IMG/VR virus record: IMGVR_UViG_3300045049_000170
Span: 1-41,164 of that record
Source of the DNA: a virus
Strand: one strand, 5' to 3'
Length of the DNA: 41,164 nt
The notes beneath the pieces were generated by a model. That model saw only the letters and a list, made by a program, of their open reading frames with translations, had not been told where the DNA came from and did no database searches. The position numbers were made by a program, and so were the translations under genes. How positions within the stretch are numbered: the first letter of the stretch is position 1; each line of letters starts with the position of its first letter. Shown here piece after piece: positions 35,296 to 41,164 of this stretch.

Positions 35296-35613
35296 ATGGC
35301 GCATAGCGGACTTTCGGTGACGCTCGCACTGGCTGAGGCCGACCAGCGAGCCGCTATCACGATGCTGATCGAGGTCGCCCGCTCCGCATTCCACGCGGCT
35401 GATAACAGCGAAGACGACGGCGACCCGGAATGGATCAAGGTTGATCGCGCCAGTTTCGACGCGATGAGCGACGCGCTCGACAAGCTAGACACGCTTCCAG
35501 ACGACCAGCCCGGCTACGTCATGGGGCCCGCAGCGAAGGCTGAGTGGGCGCTGCGCGCGCTCTTCCCGACAGTGCCCGGTGGCGTGAACTCACCTGATGG
35601 AGCACAACGATGA
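35296..35613 (+). CDS. Accessory protein, acidic
   Basis: 105 residues from ATG 35296 (MAHSGLSVTLALAEAD). Acidic helical sequence with DEWIKVDRASFDAMSDALDKLD (approximate landmark). The start is placed after the junction repeat with GGAGGGAAG upstream. Ends in an ATGA overlap. Confidence 0.5.
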   Translation: MAHSGLSVTLALAEADQRAAITMLIEVARSAFHAADNSEDDGDPEWIKVDRASFDAMSDALDKLDTLPDDQPGYVMGPAAKAEWALRALFPTVPGGVNSPDGAQR

Positions 35614-36272
35614 GCGGACACGGCAATCAAGATTCCGACTACTTCTACAACCGCGTGGTGCGTGAGTGCTGCAACGAAGAGTGCGGCTGGAAGGGCCACA
35701 CGCGCCGGATGCTCGGCAACGTCGGGCCGCTCTGCCCTGACTGCGGCGAGGTCACGGAAGCCGCTTCTGGCGTGGATTCGTCTGTCGCCACTGTTTCGGG
35801 CCGCGTGTGGACCGAGGCTGAAATGCTCGCCGCGATCCGCAAGGTGGGCGGCATCGTGCACAGCGACGGCAACGTGTTCTTTACGAACTGGGGCCGGATG
35901 CTCGCGGCGGTCGATGAGCTGGCGAAAGTCGCCCGTGGCGTGGATGCGGCTCGCGGCCTGTCAGGCGAAGCGTGGTCCGCCGTCACGAAGCGATGCTTCG
36001 ATACGGGTGGCAATGCGGCGTGCGCCGACGTGTTGCTGTCGCGCTGCGCGCTCTGCCCGAACCGAAAGGACGCCTCTGGCGTGCAAGTCGGTTCACCGGA
36101 TGCACAACAGCAGCTTCTCAATGACATGGAATACCACATCCGTGAGGGCCTTGTCGCGACACCCGTCCTCATACGCGAATGGATCAAATTGCTGCGCACT
36201 GCTGGCGTGACAACGCCCCTAGGTCAAGGCAATTCGCATCACACGCCCATGGAATCCAAGGACCCGAAATGA
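35610..36272 (+). CDS. Accessory protein with zinc-binding Cys clusters
   Basis: 220 residues. Two Cys clusters at the N-terminus (CCNEECGWKG... CPDCG) suggest a zinc ribbon, a middle with WTEAEMLAAIRKVGGI..NWGRMLAAVDELAKV, and a CALC motif further on. It lies in the accessory run before the Lar-like gene. Function unknown. Confidence 0.5.
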   Translation: MSGHGNQDSDYFYNRVVRECCNEECGWKGHTRRMLGNVGPLCPDCGEVTEAASGVDSSVATVSGRVWTEAEMLAAIRKVGGIVHSDGNVFFTNWGRMLAAVDELAKVARGVDAARGLSGEAWSAVTKRCFDTGGNAACADVLLSRCALCPNRKDASGVQVGSPDAQQQLLNDMEYHIREGLVATPVLIREWIKLLRTAGVTTPLGQGNSHHTPMESKDPK

Positions 36273-36805
36273 CGACACACACTGATGATTCCCTCGGCAG
36301 CATTCCCGCCCTTCCGTGTCCGTTCTGCGGGTCGAGCGGCTTGCTTGAGACGTGCCCGGCCGAGAGCACGCAGAGGGAGCTTTTCTGGGTTGAATGCAAG
36401 GGAGACAACTGCGGCATTAGTGGCAGGATTCGCTATACCGCCAATGACGCTATCAACGCATGGAACCGCCGCCCTGCTCCAGCAGCAGCGGTGAGGATGC
36501 CCGATCAGCTCATTGAGAGCGTGCGTGGCCTGCTAGCTTGGTGGGACAACCCACACGTCGAACATGAAGCGTTCATTGTCGCCAATCTTGCGATGTGGAT
36601 AGACCGCATCCGCGCTGCAGTGGATGTTGGAGCAGCAGCGCCAGTAGGGGGAGAGGCGACGCTGAGCGATCGGGCGAAGTACTACGAAGAGTGCGCAGTC
36701 ATCGCGGAGAACACCATCGTCGCTGAATACGAGGGCGTGGATTGCTACGGCGACAAAGCTGCAGACGCCATCCGTCGCGCTGCAGGAGTCACCCGCCATG
36801 GCTGA
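36269..36805 (+). CDS. Lar-like restriction-alleviation protein with C-terminal extension
   Basis: 178 residues from ATG 36269. The N-terminal ~70 residues carry a Lar-type zinc motif: PCPFCGSSGL and WVECKGDNCGISGRIRYTANDAINAWNRR. Lar-family proteins modulate host restriction. The C-terminal ~110 residues (DQLIESVRGLLAWWDN, LSDRAKYYEECAVIAENTIVAEYEG) are not part of the usual short family and may be a second accessory domain. Anti-restriction function is inferred from the family. Confidence 0.6.
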   Translation: MTTHTDDSLGSIPALPCPFCGSSGLLETCPAESTQRELFWVECKGDNCGISGRIRYTANDAINAWNRRPAPAAAVRMPDQLIESVRGLLAWWDNPHVEHEAFIVANLAMWIDRIRAAVDVGAAAPVGGEATLSDRAKYYEECAVIAENTIVAEYEGVDCYGDKAADAIRRAAGVTRHG

Positions 36806-37085
36806 CACCGATCCGTTTCGGCCGCGCCCTGAACCGGCGCTGACCATCTACGAAGCGTTTCAAGCCGAGGCCAAGAAGCGCAAAGGCCGATCTCTCGATG
36901 AGTGGATCAAGGCCGAACGCGAAGCGGTCTGGCACGCTGCCGCCACGTACGCACAGCAACACGGCATGAGCGTGCCGACGATTGATGAAGTTGCGCGCGC
37001 CGAACGGTACGCCATGGGCTCCGTCGATTACGGAGCGAAGTGGGCCTACCAGGTCGAACGCTACATGAAGGAACGCCATGCCTGA
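36798..37085 (+). CDS. Accessory protein, helical
   Basis: 95 residues, N-terminus ADTDPFRPRPEPALTIYEAFQ, middle KRKGRSLDEWIKAEREAVWHAAATYAQQHG, overlapping the Lar-like gene by 8 bp. Probably an all-helical small phage protein. No role assigned. Confidence 0.5.
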   Translation: MADTDPFRPRPEPALTIYEAFQAEAKKRKGRSLDEWIKAEREAVWHAAATYAQQHGMSVPTIDEVARAERYAMGSVDYGAKWAYQVERYMKERHA

Positions 37086-37443
37086 CACCATCAGCATCGA
37101 GGCTTCGGATAGGGAACTTCTGGAGCTGGCGGCGAAGGCCGCAGGAATTCGGATCAAGTGGGACAAAGATGGTGAGTTGCGCTCGCCATTGCTACGAGAT
37201 GCCCTCGGCGACGTTCCTTGGAATCCGCTCACGGACGACGGGGATGCGCTGAGGCTGGCTGTGAAGTTGGGAATGAAGCTTCAAGTTCGTCGCGGCGTCG
37301 AAACCGAGGCGTCCTATGCCGACAAAAAGTACGGCGGCTGGAGCTGGGAGACAGAGGGCCATTCTGGCGATCCCATGGCCGCCACTCGCCGAGCCATCGT
37401 AAGAGCAGCGGCCAGCATCGGAGAGCAGCAATGCCGTACATAG
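37078..37443 (+). CDS. Accessory protein (DUF2591-like)
   Basis: 121 residues. LKWDKDGE-type strand, then [21 protein letters not shown] and [22 protein letters not shown], as in phage DUF2591-like proteins. It overlaps the HNH-like gene by about 13 bp. Function unknown. Confidence 0.55.
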   Translation: MPDTISIEASDRELLELAAKAAGIRIKWDKDGELRSPLLRDALGDVPWNPLTDDGDALRLAVKLGMKLQVRRGVETEASYADKKYGGWSWETEGHSGDPMAATRRAIVRAAASIGEQQCRT

Positions 37444-37979
37444 CAGGAACACGCGGCGCGGTAGCCGAAGACCTCTCGGGCCGAGTGTTTTGCCGCTTGA
37501 CCGTTCTAAGACGTGACATGACGAGGAAGTCGCGCCCGCATTGGCTTTGCGAATGCGTGTGCGGCCAACATACAACTGTTGCCTCATGCGAACTAAAGAG
37601 CGGGAAGACAAAGAGCTGCGGCTGCCGGGATAGCCAGCGGAAGCGCACGGCCACGGTCACACACGGCCTCAGTAGGACGCCGACTTATGTCACATGGTGC
37701 TCAATGCTCGCGCGCTGTAGCAACCCCAAGTTGCGCTCATACCCGTACTACGGCGGCCGTGGCATTAAGGTGTGCGAGCGTTGGGAGACGTTCGAAAACT
37801 TCCTCGCTGACATGGGTACGCGTCCTTCTGGACGCTCTATCGATCGCATCGACGTGAATGGAAATTACGAGCCTGGCAATTGCCGCTGGGCAACGGCATC
37901 AGAACAACGTCGCAATCAACGTCCTAGAGCAGCCGCAGAAATAGCCCGTCAGGCTTCGGATCGTGGAGGTGAGAGATGA
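37431..37979 (+). CDS. HNH/AP2-like phage protein
   Basis: 182 residues. N-terminus with [14 protein letters not shown], a Cys cluster (CECVCGQH...SCGC), then [28 protein letters not shown] and [24 protein letters not shown]. This is a widespread phage and mobile-element family with HNH-like/AP2-like DNA-binding blocks. It may be a homing-type endonuclease or a regulator; the catalytic triad is not proven. Confidence 0.6.
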   Translation: MPYIAGTRGAVAEDLSGRVFCRLTVLRRDMTRKSRPHWLCECVCGQHTTVASCELKSGKTKSCGCRDSQRKRTATVTHGLSRTPTYVTWCSMLARCSNPKLRSYPYYGGRGIKVCERWETFENFLADMGTRPSGRSIDRIDVNGNYEPGNCRWATASEQRRNQRPRAAAEIARQASDRGGER

Positions 37980-38143
37980 GCGACATCAGGTCCGAAGTAA
38001 TCGAGCGCCTACGTGCATGCGCTGACGATCCCATGTGGGCCGACCACGCCGAGGTCAGTAAGGCGACCCTGCGCGCAGCGATAGCGCTTCTGGAGCTCGG
38101 CGATCCCGAGAGTGATCCGAAGGGAAACAAAAATGCGAGTTGA
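37976..38143 (+). CDS. 55-residue helical protein
   Basis: ATG 37976 overlaps the HNH-like stop. [43 protein letters not shown] is a short helical sequence (landmark). Ends overlapping the XRE gene start by 11 bp. Function unknown. Confidence 0.5.
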   Translation: MSDIRSEVIERLRACADDPMWADHAEVSKATLRAAIALLELGDPESDPKGNKNAS

Positions 38144-38441
38144 AGCCACGTTGCCGCCTCTGGTCGAACCGCCAAGGGTGAAGGCCCCCGAGGTTGATCT
38201 GACATGCGGCGCTGGTGCTGAGCTGAAGCGCGTGCGCGAAGCCCTGCGCATCTCGCAAAAGGAAGTGGCTGACGCGGTTGGCTTGGAGCGGACCAGCATC
38301 ACGAACATTGAGCGTGGAAGACAGAAGCTGTCGCTCGTCACGTTCAAGGCCATCGCTGACGCGCTCGGGATGGAAATCGTCATCCATCTCAAACCGAAGG
38401 CTGTTGCCGCGTCAGACGCTATTCCTGGGAGTGAGAGATGA
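38133..38441 (+). CDS. XRE-family HTH protein 3
   Basis: 102 residues from ATG 38133. HTH at ~27-85: GAELKRVREALRISQKEVADAVGLERTSITNIERGRQKLSLVTFKAIADALGMEI (landmark). Short N-terminal Pro-rich lead. Likely regulator of the distal early operon, possibly of the integrase. The protein is not the operator-binding repressor by position. Confidence 0.7.
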   Translation: MRVEATLPPLVEPPRVKAPEVDLTCGAGAELKRVREALRISQKEVADAVGLERTSITNIERGRQKLSLVTFKAIADALGMEIVIHLKPKAVAASDAIPGSER

Positions 38442-38674
38442 GCGCTGACCGCGGCAAGTGGTGGGTGTTCCGCCTCCCGCAGTGGCTGGAGTGCATGGCT
38501 CGACGCAAGCACACGCTGGTTCACGTCGAGAACATCTACGGCGACGAAATTCTTCTGCTCGGCTGCCGCTCGATCTGGAAGTGCTCGCACTGCGGCTTCC
38601 ACTTCCGCAAGCCGAACCTCGCGGCTGAGAGCGTTCCGTTCGCCACCCCATCAGAAGTGATGCCGGAGAAGTAA
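38438..38674 (+). CDS. Small zinc-ribbon-like protein
   Basis: 78 residues; WLECMARRKHTLVHV and WKCSHCGFHFRKPN suggest a zinc-binding CxxC. Common beside phage integrases. Starts at an ATGA overlap and ends 0 bases before GTG 38675. Unknown role. Confidence 0.55.
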   Translation: MSADRGKWWVFRLPQWLECMARRKHTLVHVENIYGDEILLLGCRSIWKCSHCGFHFRKPNLAAESVPFATPSEVMPEK

Positions 38675-38911
38675 GTGAGTGACAGTATTACGCTCTCACC
38701 CGACGAATTGGAAGCCCTGACAGGCTACACCCAAGCCACGAAGGTATTGCGGGTTTTGCACTCTCGCGGGTTCCTGCGCGCTTTCATCAACCGAAAGGGT
38801 GAAGTGGTCTTGGAGCGAAGCCACTACGAAGCCGTGACGAGGTCAAAGATGGAAGATGCCGTTACTGGCTCTCGCAAGGCCGCTAACTTGAGCTTCCTGC
38901 GTGCAGCATGA
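38675..38911 (+). CDS. DUF4224 / excisionase-like protein
   Basis: 78 residues from GTG 38675. The sequence ITLSPDELEALTGYTQATKVLRVLHSRGFLRAFINRKGEVVLERSHYEAV is the DUF4224 winged-helix-like pattern (landmark) seen just upstream of phage integrases. It probably directs excision. It overlaps the integrase start (ATGA). Confidence 0.65.
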   Translation: MSDSITLSPDELEALTGYTQATKVLRVLHSRGFLRAFINRKGEVVLERSHYEAVTRSKMEDAVTGSRKAANLSFLRAA

Positions 38912-40002
38912 TCCGACGCCGCGCCAAGCCTGACGGTCTTCCTTTCCGCGTCTACGAGCGGTTTGGAGTGCGCACGTACTCGATCGGGTACAAGATGCGG
39001 TCGGGGAAGTGGTCCTATCGCTATGAGTGCGCTGTCGATGATGCGCAGAAGATTCAAGAGCTACGGCGCAAGGCGATTCTGGAATCAGCCAACATCAAAG
39101 AGGATCGGCCTATCGGCGGGTTCTCAGGTTTGATTGATGCGTGGTTCGAGTGGCAGGGCGATTTACCCGAAGGCGACAAGCGCAAGCGCAAACCCTCCAC
39201 CATCGCGGAGAACAAGCGCGAGGCGGCGAATCTGAAGAAGGCGTGGGGGCACTTCGAAGTCAATGAGATCACACGCACCATGGGGTACGAATACCTCGAT
39301 GCTTGCGCCAAGGCTCGGCCCGAGAAGGGCAACAAGGAGATGGCCTTGGCTCGCCTCATTCTGGAGTTCGGCATCCGCAAGGGCGTTCTTTCGGAGAACC
39401 CGCTGAATCGGCTGACGAAGAACAAGACGGCGAAGGCTCGGCGAAGGGTCACTGCCGAGGAATTGGCTCTGACCGTAGAGGTCGGGCGAAAGATGAAGGG
39501 GGCGCCTCTCATCGTGGCCTTGGGTCTAAAAACCGCGTGGCTCTGTGTGCGTCGCTCCGTGGAGGTTCGTGCGATCCAGCGTCAGGCGATTCGAGAAGAC
39601 GGCATCCTCTGGCACGATGGGAAAGACCCAACGAAGCCCGCAATCCTCATCGAGTGGAGCGACGAGCTGCGCGCCACGATCACAGAAGCGCTAGAAATAA
39701 AACGCAGCAAGGTCGCTGGGACCATGTACGTCTTCGGCAATCTCCGACACGGATCAAGGTACACCAAGGGCGGATGGAAATCCGTGTTGGACGACCTGAT
39801 GACCGAATGCGTCAAAGTCGCCAAAGAGCGCAAGATGCCGTTCCGCAAGTTCAGCCTGCAGGACTGCCGTCCTATGGGAGTGTCCGACAAGCTGGAAAAG
39901 GGCCATCAGGACGTGCAAGATGCGACCTTGCATTCAGATGGGAAGATGGTTGCGCGGGTGTACGACCGGCGCGAATTCAAGCGGGCTAAGCCTGCTGCCT
40001 AG
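38908..40002 (+). CDS. int: Tyrosine-recombinase integrase
   Basis: 364 residues. Basic arm-binding N-terminus (~1-60), core-binding helical domain (~70-170), catalytic domain with Arg at CVRR (about 215), second Arg in SLQDCRPMG (321; the HxxR His is Gln here), KGHQD His333 and Tyr352 in VYDRR. Ends 0.15 kb before attP. Plausible partner of the att site in tRNA-Asp. The Gln at box II is unusual but occurs in some integrases. Confidence 0.88.
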   Translation: MIRRRAKPDGLPFRVYERFGVRTYSIGYKMRSGKWSYRYECAVDDAQKIQELRRKAILESANIKEDRPIGGFSGLIDAWFEWQGDLPEGDKRKRKPSTIAENKREAANLKKAWGHFEVNEITRTMGYEYLDACAKARPEKGNKEMALARLILEFGIRKGVLSENPLNRLTKNKTAKARRRVTAEELALTVEVGRKMKGAPLIVALGLKTAWLCVRRSVEVRAIQRQAIREDGILWHDGKDPTKPAILIEWSDELRATITEALEIKRSKVAGTMYVFGNLRHGSRYTKGGWKSVLDDLMTECVKVAKERKMPFRKFSLQDCRPMGVSDKLEKGHQDVQDATLHSDGKMVARVYDRREFKRAKPAA

Positions 40003-40090
40003 GAGAACACAATGTGCGAAGAAAATGCGATGGGTGGCATGGAATGCCCAGCTGGAAATTGCTGTCGCGAGGGCATCTGCCAGCGTGACA

Positions 40091-40307
40091 CATATTCCAA
40101 AGTCTGCTACCTGAATTCCAACGCTATGGAATCGGGAGCAAACTTTCAACACAGTGGCGGAGTGGACGGGACTCGAACCCGCGACCCCCGGCGTGACAGG
40201 CCGGTGGATGATCTCAGCATTGGCGCGGGTTTCAGCCTCTTTTCATATTCCAAAGATGGCCGATTTCCTGAGGAGTTTCCCTCTGACGCCAAAATAGCAT
40301 TCCAAAG
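40091..40307. other. attP: attP region with arm sites and tRNA-Asp core
   Basis: Core: 40155-40205 equals the 3' half of tRNA-Asp. Arm-type repeats of consensus ATTCCAAAG: CATATTCCAAAG at 40091-40102 and 40244-40255, GCATTCCAAAG at 40297-40307; degenerate GAATTCCAACG at 40113 and an inverted ATGGAAT near 40125. Arm repeats on both sides with an intact core mean the phage is in its circular attP form. Confidence 0.8.
40155..40205 (-). pseudogene. 3' half of tRNA-Asp(GTC)
   Basis: Reverse complement reads CCGGC-CTGTCAC-GCCGG (anticodon stem-loop, GTC), variable GGGTC, T-arm GCGGG-TTCGAGT-CCCGT... and acceptor CACTCCG-CCA. The 5' half is missing, so it is not a tRNA gene but the attachment identity block that would restore the host tRNA-Asp 3' end on integration. 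The E. coli tRNA-Asp(GTC) 3' half is almost the same. Confidence 0.85.
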
Positions 40308-40343
40308 AATTTCGGGTCGCCGCCCGGCTTTGAAGGAGTCGAT

Positions 40344-40607
40344 ATGACCAGCCCTACCCTAGAACTGCCGCCGCCGAATCTTCTGGAAGACCGGCAATTC
40401 GCCGAACGCGCGAACGCCTATCGAACAGCCGATGACGGGCAAATCAAGGATGCCTACGTTAGCCTTTGCCTTTATGTTCAGTCCGTAGTCGAAATTGCTG
40501 CGACTCGTTCGCGCCGACAGGCACTGGAGGAGGCTGCCAAGGTGGCATGGAAATTCGGCGGCAATCGCCGTGATGTCGTGGCCGACGCCATCCGAGCCCT
40601 GACGTAG
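40344..40607 (+). CDS. Small phage protein downstream of attP
   Basis: 87 residues, MTSPTLELPPPNLLEDRQFAERANAY, then ALEEAAKVAWKFGGNRRDVVADAIRAL. A helical short protein without known role; GAAGGAG precedes the ATG. It is repeated (partly) at the contig left end. Its stop lies 3 bp from the holin stop in convergent orientation. Confidence 0.6.
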   Translation: MTSPTLELPPPNLLEDRQFAERANAYRTADDGQIKDAYVSLCLYVQSVVEIAATRSRRQALEEAAKVAWKFGGNRRDVVADAIRALT

Positions 40608-41164
40608 CTCCTACTTCGCTGTGGCCTGCTGAACGACTGCCTTCATCTCGTTGGCATGCTGGATGGTGCGCAGCCCAGCGTAGGCCCAAGGAAGGGCGAG
40701 CAGGATCATCAGGATAGTGGTGTCCGGCTTCGCGTTCGCGAAGACATAGGCTCCTGCTCCCAGAAGGCTCACCCAGCTTTGGAGGGGGCGGGTCCATCGT
40801 ACCAGCCGATCATCGGCCTTGTCGCCAGCTCGGATCGTCTCCTGCGTCTCGTGCTGTTCGGCCTGCTCATCCTCAAACTGAAGCTGCGCCATCTTCTCGA
40901 TGTGCGAGTTGATGTTCGCCTGCTCCTGAATGGCGAGCTCGCGTAGCTTGACAACCGTTGCCGGGTCTTGCTGGAGGGCTTGCAGGGCCTGCAAGGGATC
41001 GGCCGTTCCGGTCGCACCAGCCACCAGCTTCACGCCGAGCGCCATTGCCGCAGGAACGTTCCCTGTCAGGAGGGAGCCGACCAGGGCAGCCCCCGTTCCT
41101 GCATTGGCCTTGAGCCAGTCGCCTACTGAATTCCAATCCATCACATCTCCTTCATCGCCCAACG
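40473..41164. repeat. Right copy of the contig-end overlap
   Basis: Direct copy of 1-692 with a diverged middle (40674-41037). The ends of the contig thus overlap by 692 bp, supporting a circular map of 40,472 bp. Confidence 0.9.
40611..41141 (-). CDS. Holin of the 3TM type (allele 2)
   Basis: 176 residues, the second allele of the 139-669 gene. N-terminus (first ~47 residues) is identical; the middle and C-terminal TM region differ at scattered positions (e.g. AAFQQSPETLVKLKEL versus QALQQDPATVVKLREL), mostly conservative, so both are functional-looking. The remaining bases 41142-41164 are the end of the 28-residue membrane peptide cut by the contig end. Confidence 0.7.
   Translation of the reverse strand: MDWNSVGDWLKANAGTGAALVGSLLTGNVPAAMALGVKLVAGATGTADPLQALQALQQDPATVVKLRELAIQEQANINSHIEKMAQLQFEDEQAEQHETQETIRAGDKADDRLVRWTRPLQSWVSLLGAGAYVFANAKPDTTILMILLALPWAYAGLRTIQHANEMKAVVQQATAK

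Noticed and set aside
19889-39175. 15-nt exact match GATTTACCCGAAGGC near 19889 and in the integrase gene
   Set aside because: One match of this length is expected by chance in a 41-kb sequence; there is no shared context.
40012-40347. A 111-codon plus-strand frame crossing attP
   Set aside because: Its middle is the VDGTRTRDPRR-type translation that arises from tRNA antisense sequence, and the frame runs through the att core and arm sites. It is most likely not a gene.
1-41164. CRISPR arrays or rRNA genes
   Set aside because: No regularly spaced repeats and no rRNA-like sequence were seen on either strand.

Overview
The window is a near-complete genome of a temperate, lambdoid-organised tailed phage. 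Bases 1-692 and 40473-41164 are the same locus, so the contig closes on itself with a unit of about 40,472 bp. It carries a tyrosine integrase next to an uninterrupted attP: the 3' half of a tRNA-Asp(GTC) gene flanked on both sides by arm-type repeats. It is therefore the circular or packaged phage form, not an integrated prophage. The structural genes (DUF5309/SU10-type capsid protein, very long portal, adaptor, nozzle-like protein, large internal virion proteins, no tape measure or sheath) point to a short-tailed virion. GC-rich DNA and the gene families suggest a proteobacterial host, perhaps Burkholderiales; the sequence alone does not settle this.

Layout. The minus strand reads from right to left. 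From an operator-covered promoter at 26.33 kb come a Cro/YdaS-like gene, small regulators, a DUF1376 replication-type protein, a nin region (NinB, NinG and an Acb2-like small protein) and a Q-like regulator (20.2-26.3 kb). A late promoter at 20.22 kb then leads into a leader of about 400 nt, terminase, head fibre, portal, scaffold, capsid, connectors, internal proteins, tail fibre and a lysis cassette with a lambda R-type endolysin (19.8 kb down to 0.14 kb). Several intrinsic terminators punctuate this operon. Two plus-strand islands interrupt it: an SGNH-hydrolase lipoprotein (1605-2351) and a possible 28-residue membrane peptide (3374-3460).

The plus strand holds a lysogeny cassette (26.4-28.9 kb: XRE repressor, two-TM membrane protein, winged-helix protein) and, from a second operator-covered promoter at 30.87 kb, a recombination and accessory operon (first gene, a structured RNA, Erf recombinase, an SSB-like protein, many small accessory genes, Lar-like and HNH-like proteins, DUF4224 and integrase).

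The same 14-bp operator (GCAAACTTGTTTGC and relatives) occurs three times at 26.3 kb and twice at 30.85 kb, sitting in the -35/-10 spacer of both early promoters. This is a lambda OR/OL-like switch whose two halves are separated by 4.5 kb carrying two XRE genes, exclusion-like cargo, an IS1595-type transposase gene without visible IS ends, and a tRNA-like hairpin. The other feature most likely to be undescribed is a compact multi-branched RNA at about 31486-31616 in the leader of the plus-strand early operon.
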